Shown here in pieces: positions 25,510 to 38,659 of a stretch of 64,000 nucleotides of DNA (the first letter of the stretch is position 1; every line of letters begins with the position of its first letter). The notes beneath the pieces are model-generated. The model saw only the letters and a program-made list of their open reading frames with translations, had not been told where the DNA came from and ran no database searches. The translations under genes were made by a program, and so were the position numbers. The stretch lies in the NCBI GenBank assembly GCA_030674155.1, contig CM060322.1:66611901-66675900 (forward strand), given 5' to 3'. This DNA comes from Stramonita haemastoma. Its lineage: Eukaryota; Mollusca; Gastropoda; Neogastropoda; Muricidae.

Positions 25510-26130
25510 TATTATTATTATACAATACATCAGATTTGACAATTTATGATTAGTATTTTAAATGTAGACCACATATCACTATCCAACATTCTGAATTTAA
25601 ATATGACTATTACATGTAGTAACTTAAATGTAGATACATGCCCAACCTACTCTACACTAAACCTTGTGTAACTGGGAAGGCCATACAGGGATCAGACTGC
25701 ATGCTTACTTAGTGTAGACTGTTGTGTTCATTTTCTCTGATGCCTTCTATCACTTCACAGTGCAAGGACTAGTTCTTTGTGCCAAGCTTTGTTCTGTATT
25801 TCCTAAAAGGATTAGTGACTGACTTTTCTTTAGGGTGTTAAACATCTCCCAGTTTTCCTGACACATTTCCCAACTTTCTCTGTCATATATGTAGATTCCA
25901 TTTTTCTCTTAGTCATTACACATTCCCAGTTTTCTTAAAGTCAGTAGATTTTTTTACAAGGTTTAGCATTTGCTTATTGTAGCATTTGTGAGGAAGCTTC
26001 AGTAGATGCAATCATTCGACATCTTTTCATTTGGTCTCTGAACTGATTAGCTCTCTTCTCTATCATTTTCTTGTTTCATCCACAGATCTGTCTGACAAGA
26101 ATTTCACCACATTGCTTTCAGTAGTCATGT
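25510..26130. other. No gene seen
   Basis: AT-rich unique sequence; no supported frame. Confidence 0.4.
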
Positions 26131-26251
26131 GTCTGTGAACTTACCAGTTCGCAAACCCCTCCCCCCCCCCCTCCAACACACCTTACCATATAAACACACA
26201 CACCTGTATACCAATAAGCACATGTGTTGGGAATCAGGGATGCTGAACAGA

Positions 26252-26400
<149 letters not shown>

Positions 26401-26777
26401 ATTATGAAATGATGAAATCTTATTAGCTAGTTGTAATAGATTAAGCACAATACCTTTTTTTTCCTTTGTTAGACTTCAAAATTCATTTTTTGAAACAGTG
26501 TTGAAGAAACACATTTGTTAGCAGTGAACCCCTGTGGTAAGCTACACACCCTTACACCCAAAAGCAACTGGGGATTCATTTCCTTCAGGGTTATCAAATG
26601 GGGATTCATAAAACCTTCACTCAATGCATGAAAGTCCTTTTTAGAATGTGTGCACACCCCACACATTTGCACACACCTATGCATGAGGGTACATGCATGT
26701 GCACACATGTGTGCACACACACATGTATATCTGCATGCATGCACACAGGCATGCACACACACACACCTGCACCCACG

Positions 26778-27357
26778 TGCCACCACCTACTCACCCCAGG
26801 ATGAGGACAGGCCCCATAGTAGTGATATGGGTGGCTGAAAAGCCCGAGCTGAAAAGCTCGTCCTCTTCCCATATGTAATGGTCAGAAACGTCAAGCAAGA
26901 ACACTAAAAGAGAGCAAGTACCACACGCTTAGGCTCGAGAAAGCTCCTGTCGTGTTCTATAGAAAAGGGCGTCTGGCCAGAGGCTCCAGGGAAAACGTTT
27001 GGGGTCATGTTTGTGCACTTGCAAACATAAACACGCACAAGCATGAGCATGTACGCACACACACACATACACACACACATATACACACATGCGCGCACTC
27101 ACACACACATCCACACATATTCCCACAGAATACATACATATGCATGCACACATACCCACCCCCACCCTCACACTACCACCTACTCATCCCAGGATGAGGA
27201 CAGGCCCCATAGTAGTGATATGGGTGGCTGAGAAGCCCGAGCTGAAAAGCTTGTCCTCTTCCCATATGTAATGGTCAGAAACGTCAAGCAAGAGCACTAA
27301 AAGAGGGCCAGTACCGCAAGCCTATCAACTGTCAGGCTAGAGAAAACCCCTGTGGTG
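26778..27357. repeat. 185-base repeat R in tandem (R1 and R2)
   Basis: R1 about 26778-26955 and R2 about 27171-27357, sharing CCCAGGATGAGGACAGGCCC, TAGTGATATGGGTGGCTG and CCATATGTAATGGTCAGAAA. A third copy (R3) is at 36042-36230. R contains a small hairpin, GAGCT-GAAA-AGCTC. Each R is followed by GTCTGGCCAGAGGCT-like sequence and CA repeats, so the tandem period is about 395 bases. Confidence 0.8.
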
Positions 27358-28097
27358 TTCTTAGAAAATGGCGCCTGGCCAGAGGCTCAAGGGAAATGTT
27401 TCGGGTCATGTTTGTGTGTATGCAAGCACGAACATGCACAAGCACACATACTACAAGAGTACTATCTAGGTGAACACAGACACAGACAGAGATATACACA
27501 GACACACAGACACAGGCACACATTTTAGGGGAGGTGGGGGGGGGGGGGTGGACTTGCCATGCCTTGAGGGGTGGGTTTGTGCTCCTGGTTTGATAGTTCT
27601 GAGGGGGTGATCCTGTGTTGCTGGAGGGTCTTTGGAGGTTAGAGTTTTATCACCAGGGTTGTGTTTTGGGCAACAATTTGCTTTGAGCATAAGATTTTTT
27701 TTCAGGTAAATCTGTATTTGCTGAAAAACATTGGATGAGACTTTGATTTCTCTCCAAAACCATTAGTGCATACTATAAGGAAGACTTGCACACTTGTCTG
27801 CATACATGTACACCCCTCCCCCCCACATACACACATACACACAGACACACATGACTGCATGCCTCTACTGGAATATACTACCAAGTGGAAAACAGTCTTT
27901 CTTGTTAGCTACATGTCCTCTTTACATGTGCAAGTTCAGCCTGCTGTAGAAGAAGTATGCAGAACTGACGTCTTCCTCAGGATAGTCAGTTGCCTGCAAG
28001 TTGGATTATCTCCTTGTTGGCTTTGATTTTCTCTTTGTTTGCTTCTTGAGTAAAGGATTGGTTTTCTTATCAAGGTTTGAAAATATGCCTATACCTG

Positions 28098-28343
28098 TTA
28101 ATGCAATGTTCGTTCTTTATTTTTCTGGTGGTAATCTTTCTTAGTCACAATTGTCATCATCTTTCGGTGAGAAGTTTGTAAGCTAAAGTGATCTTCCTGA
28201 TTTTCTCCAGCTGCTCCATTTTCTTTAACCAGAAAAAAGTATGTAGTCTCAGCCGTGTCTGGACTTCCCAACATTGCACAAGATTCCCCTAACAAATCCA
28301 AACTGGACAGTCCTTTAACCAATGTCAGTTTTCCTTCTTCCAG
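28098..28343 (-). CDS. Possible exon, unidentified gene, copy B (LEEGKL frame)
   Basis: 81 codons after the AACTTAG acceptor, the longest of the three versions: LEEGKLTLVKGLSSLDLL, GSPDTAETTYFFLVKENG, GENQEDHFSLQTSHRK, MMTIVTKKDYHQKNKER, stop. It shows that the stop in copy A is a later change. No family recognised. Confidence 0.4.
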   Translation of the reverse strand: MEEGKLTLVKGLSSLDLLGESCAMLGSPDTAETTYFFLVKENGAAGENQEDHFSLQTSHRKMMTIVTKKDYHQKNKERTLH

Positions 28344-28378
28344 CTAAGTTGACCACATTCTAAAATATGTTGATAAAA

Positions 28379-28622
28379 GCTATATCTTATGATAGGATAT
28401 AATAGAATGGCTCACTGTTTCATTAAATGACCTTTCTTCAAGAAAATGTTTGTTCAAAAAAGTAATTGAAACATAAACACATTTAACTGTGCAAGTGAAG
28501 AAAAGAAAAAGATATCTTATGATAGGATATAATAGATTGGCTCAGTGTATCATTAAATGACCTTTCTTAAAAAAGAATGTCTGTTCAAAAAGGTAATTGA
28601 CTTATAAACACATTTGACTGTG
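28379..28622. repeat. Tandem duplication, 122-base unit x2
   Basis: Two copies beginning TATCTTATGATAGGATATAA and ending in GCAAGTGAAGAAAAG. Absent from copies A and C. Confidence 0.75.
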
Positions 28623-29658
28623 CAAGTGAAGAAAAGAAAAAGACAAACTAACCTATGATTGATACATGGCATTAAAAATGTTGATGAATTTGGTCTTTGT
28701 ACCCCCAAAGTCATAGCCGTACTGCCTGACTGACTGGTTTTAATAGTGATACTACACACAGTGGACATGAGCAGTGACTGAATAGGATTGGTAGTGTGAC
28801 TTGGCTACATGATTCTGCAGTGGTTTAGACAGAGGCACATAACCAGATAGTACTGTAGACATAGAAACAGGACTGTGCAGCACTCGGAAATCTCTATTCT
28901 TTTATCACATCCTTCATTAGACTGCTTTTTTCTGTGAAGACTACTAAGAATATGATTAATCATTAGTCACTGATGGATACTGTCTAAAGCTTATTTTGTC
29001 TTTTGTCTTACCCATGTGTTTGAAGGAGTTATTTATTTTTGTCAAAGAGTGGAATGTTTGGAATAGATGTGTTATCAGACAGGTTTTGGTGGGGGTTGTC
29101 TCAGGCCAGATGGTGCACACTATGGCTCGGTATGGTCCTGTGTTCACATCTGTATGGAAGAACTCACAGAAAGCTGACCAGGAATCAAAACAAGTAGATT
29201 ATGGAGAGATTAAGGCGATGCTCTGCAGTGAAAATGTGAAAAATCGACTATCCTACCATTTTTGAGATTTTACCAGAATTTGTCAGTAAAATATGTGTGC
29301 TTATGGATTCTTAATTTATTTTTCTTTAAAATAATGTATTTTTTGCAATAAAAGCCTTAACAAATACCTAGTGTCTTCGATTTTTACCCTTTTGAGTAAA
29401 AAAAAATCGGAACTTTCAGTCCGAAAGACGATCGCGTTCAGTCGCGAACCCTAGGCATGCCGTATATCAATAGAGAGCTTGTTGCTTCCCTTACACTGTC
29501 CGACTATTTATAGCTGGCCTAGTTTGAACAGTTCTAAGTAAAGGTCGGGAATTTCTCTATACCGAGACGGGCGAGTCCTCCATATATGGTATGTGTGAAC
29601 TCTGAACTCAGATTTGCTCTAACCCAGTGGTCAGGCGCCGTCACGTGACCAAGTCAAA

Positions 29659-29745
29659 ATGGCGTCTATTGACATCGTTACACTTTCTCAGCTTTGGATA
29701 GGATTACAAAGTGTGGCCTGTGCAGCTTATTTCACACAGTTGTAG
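29659..29745 (+). CDS. Possible start of transposase reading frame
   Basis: AAAATGGCGTCTATTG gives MASIDIVTLSQLW... open for about 28 codons in good start context. An overlapping frame (29694-29879) reads CGLCSLFHTVVGNNPSEN and NYLLKHARSVKLKLGEL. Which frame leads into the transposase is unclear. The element is decayed. Confidence 0.25.
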   Translation: MASIDIVTLSQLWIGLQSVACAAYFTQL

Positions 29746-29975
29746 GCAATAATCCAAGCGAAAACGTGCACAACTACTTGCTGAAGCACGCAAGAAGCGT
29801 AAAATTGAAGTTGGGCGAGTTAGACTGCAAAACGAGTGTTTTTGCTGAGTCAAGTGGCTGCTCTAGTTACTTTGGTTGATTCCTACTGTAGATGAAATCG
29901 AAACTCAAGTTAGCGTAAGCGGCAGTAGTAGCAGTACTGCAAATCTCCAGAACGCTCTGAGGGGAAACAGACAAT

Positions 29976-30033
29976 ATGGAATTTGCAACTTGGATAGCAA
30001 AGCATCTTCCAGGCTGTGACAAGAATTTCAACG
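29976..30033 (+). pseudogene. Transposase exon ([11 protein letters not shown])
   Basis: Reads [18 protein letters not shown] then NG, ending at an ACG|GTAAGC donor. The phase joins exactly to the exon at 30792: ...[14 protein letters not shown]. The H...C..N[FY]xG motif followed by ME..IA is characteristic of the Mutator-like transposase domain of animal transposons. The 758-base intron between is filled with GT, AG and TA microsatellites. The true 5' end of this exon is not determined. Confidence 0.6.
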
Positions 30034-30660
<627 letters not shown>

Positions 30661-30791
30661 TATATACATACACATACATACACACACATGTATACATACA
30701 GTATATGAAATTTAAAGGACATGTATGTCTTTCTTTCAGGTTTGTTTCCTTTTATTTTCTTCAATACTTAGTGAGTTTCTCTTGTCAACAG

Positions 30792-31140
30792 GATCCTGGA
30801 GTATGATGGAGGTGGAAATAGCCCAAGTCTTCACGCGACAGTCTGTGAACAGCCACACACTCTGCTACACCACTGTGATGTCTGAGGGTGACTGCAAGAC
30901 CCTGACAGAGCTGAACAACATGAAGCCTTATCATGGCTTAGGGTCCAGATTGTAGACTTGAAAAAAGAGGAGTGCATCAAGCATATGATGCAGAGTCTTG
31001 GGGCAGTTCTTTGCACATGTGGAAGGAGATCACTTGGAGAGGGTGGGGGGGCTTGGTCAGCTGCTGAAGAAATTGAATGTCATGCAAATGATCTGCAAAT
31101 TGTGGATCCTGTGCTGCTAGAGACACCCTCCAGTTTTTAA
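30792..31140 (+). pseudogene. Transposase exon, Mutator-like core, frameshifted
   Basis: After a TGTCAACAG acceptor: [42 protein letters not shown], then a one-base frameshift near 30950, and in the next frame VDLKKEECIKHMMQSLGA. This matches the family pattern in which a GDS-type catalytic Asp (here EGDC) is followed by PYG and a K.EC..H..K..G block. The protein stops at 31140 without the later catalytic residues, so it is inactive. Confidence 0.65.
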
Positions 31141-31144
31141 AACA

Positions 31145-31926
31145 TTTATTTCAGCCTGGTGGAAACACATTCAGATATAGTGCCTCAAGACCTAACAAAC
31201 ATGTCCAGAACAATCTGAAATCTCAAAAGGACCGACAAAATATATGACAGAATACTGTGAGTGTGGTCTGGCAGAAGTGTCCAGAGGAACTCAGTGCTCA
31301 AGGGATGTGCTTTCTATGCAGCAGAATAGTTTTAAAGTGTTTCTGAAGACTTTTTGGGGGTAGGCAGTGACTTTATGAAAAGTGGAGGTCAGATTAGAGT
31401 CATCGCAAGTCGTTTTTGCCCGTTTTCTCAGTTTTGTACTTTTCATCTTTTTTCTACCTTAGGTAACAAATTTTTCAAAATGTGATTGTCAGATTGTAAT
31501 CAAATTTTGCATGCTGCTAGAGTAATGTATTATCTACATTGTGTCAATACGGTTTTGTCATATCTGTTGATGTCTGGCTTACATGGGACATAAAAAAATT
31601 TATGTCATGTCTTTGTTCGGGATTTCTATCTAATTATTTGATATTTAATTTTTTCTCAAAAACTACTTATGTTATCTTAAAAAGCCATTGTAACAATGTT
31701 GGGCATCTATTTTTCTATACATACAGCAGATTTAAGCATGTTTAGTCAACTAGATTCTGAAAAATATCAAACATACTAAAATCCAATATGGCCGACCATT
31801 TAGGCCGTTACCATGGCAACGGGAAATTTAAATCTCAGTTTGAACCCTAAAAAATGTTCCTTTAGTTCATTTACATCATTTCAGATAACCAGATGATGTG
31901 AATTCTGCCCTTAACTTAAAAAGTGA
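31145..31926. other. Transposon 3' region, non-coding
   Basis: AT-rich tail of the TTAA element, with no frame. It includes CCAATATGGCCGACCATTTA and GCCGTTACCATGGCAACGGG near its end. Confidence 0.5.
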
Positions 31927-31950
31927 TTTCACTGCAGAGCATTGCCTTAA

Positions 31951-32819
31951 ACGCATGAAAACCTCTAGCAACATATTAGTAGATTATAAAGAGTGTTCAA
32001 AAACATTAAAAAAAAAATTCAGCAACATACTAGTAGATGATAGACATTGATCAGAAATGTGAAAACATTCAACAACATATTTGTGGAATTTTTTTTTGGG
32101 GGGGGAGTTGACTTGTTAGCACCTGATTATTTCAGGCTAAAAGTTCTTGAAGAGGGCTGGTAGCTGGTGCAATGACCTGTAGACTCAGCTAGGGAAAGTG
32201 ACATTTCAAGGAGACCAAGTTTCTGTGACTTTTCAGAAATTGTATTCATTTTATAACTGTCAGTGTTTTATCTCCCCCTTCCCCATCCCCCCACTTTATT
32301 TTACAGGTTTGGGTTCTAAAATCTGTAGTCACATTTATTATGGTCACATAACTCTTTCATCTATAAGAAGCCAGGGTGGATCAACTCTGCAGATCTCTCT
32401 TTTACTTTGAATGTTCTGAGCATCATAGTCAGAAACTTTAATATTCATAGCCACTAACTGCCCTTCAATTTCATGATCTTTCATGATCTTTCTTCTTGAT
32501 CCAGACTGATTTTCCAAGATACTTTTTTTTGTTACCAAACTAAGATGATATTTCAATGTAAATTTTCTTTTGCTTTAGATTTCCTTTACTGCTGTATTTT
32601 GTCTTCCTAAAGTGGGAGTGTGGGAGTTTTGAAGGCAGGCCAAAGACAAGGGTAAGCCTGTAGTCTCAAACTGTGCCTGCAAGGTGAGTGAGGCACTGCA
32701 GGTCTGCTGTGAATGGAGGGGCTGGGTGGTGGTGGTAGGGGGGGGGGGGGGCTATTAAAAATAGAAAGCCTTGGTACAAGGAAGTCCTGGTTAGTGTTCA
32801 TGTCCCTTTGTGTTTGTAA
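31951..32819. repeat. Triplicated segment, copy B, right part
   Basis: Resumes at the exact point of interruption and follows copy A to its position about 3220, then stops. Contains G-runs at 32097 and 32737. Confidence 0.75.
32344..32539 (-). pseudogene. Broken exon, unidentified gene, copy B (YLGKSVW frame)
   Basis: Same minus-strand frame as 2765-2950, starting FGNKKKYLGKSVW, but with a 10-base duplication (TCATGATCTT twice) that shifts the frame. The downstream part, DHEIEGQLVAMNIKVSDYD, survives in another frame. Confidence 0.45.
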
Positions 32820-33830
32820 ATCCAATCAACCATACTTAGAACAGACTAAAGATATTGATACTCTCTGCTAACCCCGAAAAATCTTTCACGTGTGGCTCAC
32901 TGTGACTGAAAAAGCTACACTTTGCTTGCTATATATGTATGTGGAAGGGGGAAAAGGTGGAGAAAGGGTTGTTGTTTTTTTTTTTTTTTTTTTTTATATA
33001 TATAATTTAATTTTGAACAGGATAGGGAATAAGTGATGCATGTAAACACGTGTATATTCTGCAAATTCACAAGGAGAAAACCAAACCACTGATTTGACGA
33101 CTAGATCAGATTTTTTTTTTTTTTTTTTTTCACTTACCCAGTTTAATAGTTTCAGGATAAATATTTTTTTTTTTTTTATATTTTATTAATTATACAAATG
33201 AGACTATTAGCACTATTATATTTATATTATTTTGATAAGTGGAAAGGCCTTACTTTTTTGTTCTGGTTGTTGTTGTGTATGTTTTTTGTTGTGTTTTGTT
33301 TGTTTTTTGTTTGTTTGTTTGAATGTTTGTTTGTTTTTGTTCATATGTGTAGGGTTTTTTATTTATGAAATATAATCATAAATCATTATTATAATTCTTC
33401 TGGTTGCTGTTTGTGTTTTCCCCCTTCCTCTTGATACCCCCTCCCCACCCGTTCCCACCCCCCCTCCAATTTTTTTTCTTTTTTGAGTGTGTGGGTTTTT
33501 TTTGTGTGTGTGTTTTTTTGGGGAGGTTGTGTTTGTTTGTTTGCTTGTTTTTTGTTTGTTTTTTGCTTTGGTTTTGTTTTGCTTGTTTTTTTTTTTTTTT
33601 CGTTCATTATGTTTGTTTGGTTCTCTGTTGCTTTTGTTTGTTTGTTAGTTTTTTGGTTGGTTTGAATGTTTGTTGGTGTATGTGTTGTTTCCTCTCAGTG
33701 GAGATTGGTATTGTCGTGTGTATTGCTGCGTTTGTTTTTCGGGGTTTTATTTTTTGTTTTTTTGTTTGTTTGTTTTGTTTTGTTTTGTTTTTTCTTTTCT
33801 TCCTCATAGCATGAGTGTGAATTGGAGTGT
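32820..33830. other. T/G-rich low-complexity DNA, no gene
   Basis: Many TTTG and T homopolymer runs. The long frames here (FFFFF, KKTSKTKPKQK) come from base composition. Confidence 0.6.
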
Positions 33831-33896
33831 GGAGATGGTGTAGTCTGACATAGGTTGCATATTGACGTTTCATGGATTTTTTTTTATTATTTTTAT

Positions 33897-33929
<33 letters not shown>

Positions 33930-34600
33930 TCTTAAATAATGGTTGGTGACATTGTGTCGATGTAAGCTGTTGACACCATGTGATTTAAAAAAAAACAAAA
34001 CAATTTTAAATGTGTGCATGCCCATGTGTTTGTTATGTTGTTCCACTCAGTGGTGATGGGTGTTGTCATATGGTATTGTTGCTTTAGTTGTTTTTTCTTT
34101 TCTTTCCTTCTAATATGTAGTCCGTGTGGATTGGTTTTTTGATGTTGTGGTCTGATTGTTTGTTGTTGGTGACATTGTATTGATATGGGCTGTTTGACAC
34201 CATATGATTAAAAAATTTTATTTTTTTTTAAAGTGTGCATGCCCATGTGTTTGTTATGTTGTTCCACTCAGTGGTGATGGGTGTTGTCGTGTGGTATTGT
34301 TGCTTTGGTTGTTTTTTCTTTTCTTCCTTCTAATATGTAGTCCGTGTGGATTGGTTTTTTGATGTTTTGGTTTGATTGTTTGTTTTTTGGTGTGTTTTTA
34401 TGTGTTTTTTGTTTGTTTGTTTGTTTTTGTTTTTCTTTTGTTTGATTGTATGTTTGTTGGCGTATATGTTGTTTCCTCTCAGTGATGATGGGTGTTGTCA
34501 TGGGGTGTCGTTGTGTTTGTTGTTTTTTTCCTTGTCTTCTTTTGAAAATGTAAAGTGTGAGTTGAAGTGTGGAGATGTTGTGGTCTGACATGGGTTGCTT
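33660..34600. repeat. Degenerate tandem repeats, about 215-base unit
   Basis: Best pair about 34014-34231 and 34232-34450, both with GTGCATGCCCATGTGTTTGT, CCACTCAGTGGTGATGGGTG and AATATGTAGTCCGTGTGGAT. More distant units lie around 33670 and 34455. Confidence 0.7.
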
Positions 34601-34683
34601 ATAGATTTTGTATTATTTTACTTAATTTTTTTTGAAATTTTTTGTTGTTGTTGTTGTATTTATTCATTTTTAAAAAAATGTTT

Positions 34684-34853
<170 letters not shown>

Positions 34854-34895
34854 AGTCTTAATGTTTTTTGGTTACATTGTCATTGATATAAGCTG

Positions 34896-34966
<71 letters not shown>

Positions 34967-35080
34967 TGTGTTTTTTTGTTGTGTTTTTTTTTTTTTTTTT
35001 GACACTATATGATTTTTTAAAAAGGACTTTAAATGTGTGCATGTACCTACGAGTATGCGAGCTGAGTGGAAGAGCGCAAA

Positions 35081-35117
<37 letters not shown>

Positions 35118-35126
35118 TGTGGATGC

Positions 35127-35177
<51 letters not shown>

Positions 35178-35215
35178 GTGTGTGTGTGTGTGTGTGTATG
35201 AGTGTGTGGGTGTAT
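34896..35215. repeat. (GT)n arrays
   Basis: GT arrays at 34896-34970 and 35083-35215, separated by T-rich sequence. Confidence 0.95.
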
Positions 35216-35229
35216 GTGCATATGTGTGT

Positions 35230-35464
35230 ATGGCTTTCGAGTAGATTTTTAAAATATTTTTTTATTTTTATTTATTTATTTTATTTATTTATTTTATTTA
35301 TTTTATTTTCTCTTTTGGTTGTTGTTATAGTAGTTGCTTGTATTATTTATAGGCATAGTTTATTTTAAAGTTGTTGAAATCATGTTAGCAAGTTAATGTT
35401 GGTGAAATGTTTGTTGTTGTTGTTTTAATTGTTTGTTTGCTTTTTCCCCTTTTCTTTCTTTCGT

Positions 35465-35498
<34 letters not shown>

Positions 35499-35580
35499 TT
35501 TGCTAGGGATTTTCTACTTTGTTTTTTGTTGATTTTTGTTTTGTTTAGGATTTGATTTTTGCTATTGTTTTGATTTTTTT
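35230..35580. other. T-rich low-complexity DNA, no gene
   Basis: TTTA repeats and a T run at 35469-35497. No supported frame. Confidence 0.5.
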
Positions 35581-35589
35581 CTTTTCTTT

Positions 35590-35659
35590 TCTTTAGATAG
35601 ATGGCTTGATGGAAAAAAGCAGATCGCTGCTTACTCAATGTACCATCTGGAAATAAAAA

Positions 35660-35697
<38 letters not shown>

Positions 35698-35699
35698 AT
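35590..35699 (+). mobile_element. Short element 3' end with TTGA tail
   Basis: AGATGGCTTGATGGAAAAAAG, hairpin AAGCAG-ATCG-CTGCTT (35617-35632), AATAAAAATT and a TTGA tetranucleotide tail. Same 3' plan as SINE S1 with different stem bases. Confidence 0.55.
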
Positions 35700-35814
35700 A
35701 CGCGCATGCATGCACGCACACACATGCACGCATGCACACATATCGACACACATTCTCATACACATACGTATGCATGCATGCACACATACCCACCCCCACC
35801 CTCACACTACCACT

Positions 35815-36041
35815 ACCACACTTGGGATGAGACTTTAAACCAGGCCCGTGTGCGAACGCACGCAGAACATCTTGTGCACACGTTAAATCCTGTTCCACTT
35901 TTCGTAAGAGTAGGCCATCGTGTGCCGGTGGGAACAGATGACAATATTTACAAAACTGCATACACACGGGGATGAAAAAAAGCACATGATTGCTTATTCT
36001 GTTATCCTCAATATAAAAGAATAAATAAATAAATAAAATAA
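35815..36041 (+). mobile_element. SINE family S1, 5'-truncated, with empty site in the window
   Basis: S1 body and 3' end, hairpin partly changed, AATAAATAAATA tail. The flanks repeat TACCAC on both sides. The equivalent sequence at about 27,160-27,180 (CCCTCACACTACCACCTACT) is the uninserted state. Confidence 0.75.
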
Positions 36042-36230
36042 ATACCACCTACTCACCCCAGGATGAGGACAGGCCCCATAGTAGTGATATGGGTGGCTGA
36101 GAAGCCCGAGCTGAAAAGCTCATCCTCTTCCCATATGTAATGGTCAGAAATGTCAAGCAAGAGCACTAAAAGAGGGCCTGTACGGCAAGCCTATCAACTG
36201 TCAGGCTCGAGAAAACCCCTGTGGTGTCCT
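36042..36230. repeat. 185-base repeat R, copy R3
   Basis: Third copy of the repeat at 26778-27357, directly upstream of the piggyBac-like insertion in copy C. Confidence 0.8.
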
Positions 36231-36233
36231 TAA

Positions 36234-37757
36234 CCTTTTCACTGCTGACCTATTTTGCTCAGGCCTAAGCTGAAGAAATTTTCAGAAACAGACAAAAATC
36301 ACGCATATGATTTTCAATTGCTTTTAATTCAGGAAATTCCTAAGATAGCTACATAAAAGTACATACTGAATGAAAGGAAATTGAATGAAGATTGTATTTG
36401 TGACAATTTTAAAAATATATAAATATACAGACAGACACATGTGCGCACACAGGCAGGCAGGCACCGCACCCACACCCACACGCACACCTGATCTTCACAC
36501 AAACACACAGCCAGGGAGCCAGGGCAGATGTCAGCAAGAACAACAGCTCATCAACAAAACAAACAGACACACAGACTGAAAACTGACAGCTAACGAGTAG
36601 CCTAGGTGACAAGTGACACACGAGGTCGCAACCACTTCAAAGTAATTAATTAATTAATACATGGAATTTGTATAGCGCTATCTCTTGTAAAGACAAATCA
36701 AAGCGCTTGCATTTGACCTACAGAGCCACAGATCATGCTGCCACCAGGCGCAAAGATCCCCAACTCCAACTCCCCGATTTTTCTTCAGGGATGGTGCCTA
36801 AACACGACACCTGTGTGCATGCTGGTTTGTTATAATTTTGTCATCCGCTCCTACCGGCACACGATGGCCTACTCTTCCGAAAGGTGGAACGGGGTTTTAA
36901 ACGTGTGCGCAAGATGTTCTGCGTGCATTCGCACACGGGGCCTCGGTTTTCGAGTCTCATCCGAATGACTTTGACATTCAGTTCGATTTTTTCGTCAAAC
37001 TGGAAGAAAGGGCGAGGCTGGGTTCGAACCCAGAAACTCACGTTTACATATTGGCAGGCAAACGTCCTTAACCATTCTGCCACCGTCCTTCCTAGAATCA
37101 AAGTAGATCAAAACACATCGGCCACTCAGTGACTGGCTCGTTCGCTCACTGACCAAGCCCTGACAAAAAGTGCAACCATACAATACACACATTTAGTTGT
37201 TCTGTTTATGAATAAACAGAGAAAAAAAACAATATAATTATGTTATAAAAACGAACAAAGCCCTCAAATATACCCAACTGCATCTCGGATGATACGATCT
37301 TCATGTTCCGATTCAGACAATAAGTACGCAGAAGTTTGTTCCCGATCAAAACCGGAGTTGTTTGCATCAACTTCGGAAAGTTCATGTCAACTGAATAAAA
37401 AAAAACCCAACTAATCTCCACTATCTTGATCTCTATAAATTTCATCAATAACTTCGGCAATTCTGTAGGTCAGTTGAGGGACAGCCATTGCTTCCAAAAA
37501 CCAAAAAATTGAACTTTGGAGTACCTTGTTTACCTTGCCGATTGAACGTCATAAAATATGCAAAAAACTTGAACAAATGGGACTCATGGGTTGAGGATAC
37601 ATCAAGGGAGCTAGACAAATCATAATAAGAAGGATTTTCAGCAATGCTGAGCGAAACAGAGAGAGCGTTGGTTCATGAGGAGCCGCGCTCGTCAACACAG
37701 CATTGCAGGTGGTGGTTTCTATGACGAGCTGCGCTCGTCAACAGGGCAGTGTAGGGG
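36234..37757. mobile_element. piggyBac-like non-autonomous element (copy C)
   Basis: 1,524 bases between TTAA at 36230-36233 and TTAA at 37758-37761. The ends are imperfect inverted repeats: CCTTTTCACTGC on the left and CCCCTACACTGC reading inward from the right. CCY..., CACTGC and a TTAA target match piggyBac-type elements. Copy B is the uninserted version (repeat R runs straight into GAAAATGGCGCCTGG). No transposase remains. Nested SINE sequence lies at 36790-37095. Confidence 0.7.
36790..37095 (-). mobile_element. SINE with Ser/Leu-type tRNA head, minus strand
   Basis: On the minus strand the head is GGTGGCAGAATGGTTAAGG, with an A-box-like start and a perfect B box GGTTCGAACCC near 37020-37031. 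It is followed by S1-type body sequence (CTCTTCCGAAAGGTGG on plus). A piece of the same head is at 52455-52520. The tRNA-like part lacks a proper acceptor stem and is not a tRNA gene. Confidence 0.7.
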
Positions 37758-38659
37758 TTAAGAAAATGGCGCCTGGCCAGAGGCTCAAGGGAAATGTTTG
37801 GGGTCATGTTTGTGTGTATGCAAGCATGAACATGCACAAGCACACATACTACAGGAGTACTATCTAGGTGAACACAGACACAGACAGAGATATACATAGA
37901 CACACAGACACAGGCACACATTTTAGGGGAAGTGGGGGGTATGGACTTGCAATGCCTTGAGGGTGGGTTTGTGCTCCTGGTTTGATAGTTCTGAGGGGTG
38001 ATCCTGTGTTGCTGGAGGGTCTTTGGAGGTTAGAGTTTTATCACCAGGGTTGTGTTTGGGGCTACAATTTGCTTTGAACATAAGATTTTTTTCAGGTAAA
38101 ACTGTATTTGCTGAAAAACATTGGATAAGACTTTGATTTCTCTCTAAAACCATTAGTGCATACTATAAGGAAGACTTGCACACTTGTCTGCATACATTTA
38201 CATCCCCCCCCCCCCACATACACACATACACACAGACACACATGACTGCATGCCTCAACTGGAATATACTACCAAGTGGAAAACACTGTCTTTCTTGTTA
38301 GCTACATGTCCTCTTTATATGTGCAAGTTCAGCCTGCTGTAGAAGAAGTATGCAGAACTGACGTCTTCCTCAGGACAGTCAGTTGCCTGTAAGTTGGATT
38401 GGCTGGTTTGATAGTTCTGAGGGGGTGATCCTGTGTTGCTGGAGGGTCTTTGGAGGTTAGAGTTTTATCACCAGGGTTATGTTTTGGGCAACAAAACACA
38501 AGCCTAGCCTAGATAGTAGGTTGGGGGTGTAAATCCAAAAAAATGTTGGCTTTGATTTTCTCTTTGTTTGCTTCTTGAGTAAAGGATTGGTTTTCTTATC
38601 AAGGTATGAAAATATGTCTATACCTGTTAATGCAATGTTCCTTCTTAATTTTTCTGGGG

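Larger units (their letters stand above)
27364..29209. repeat. Triplicated segment, copy B, left part
   Basis: Matches 584-2353 of copy A without the internal 1229-1380 block. It lacks the piggyBac-like insertion: sequence runs straight from repeat R2 into the segment. At 28379-28620 it carries a private tandem duplication of about 122 bases (unit TATCTTATGATAGGATATAA...). Confidence 0.75.

Noticed and set aside
33404..33814. Phe/Cys/Val-rich membrane-protein-like frame
   Set aside because: Arises from T- and G-rich low-complexity DNA, with no start context, splice sites or conserved pattern.
36990..37095. Candidate minus-strand tRNA-Ser/Leu
   Set aside because: It has a tRNA-like head only, attached to SINE body sequence, with a truncated second copy at 52,455.
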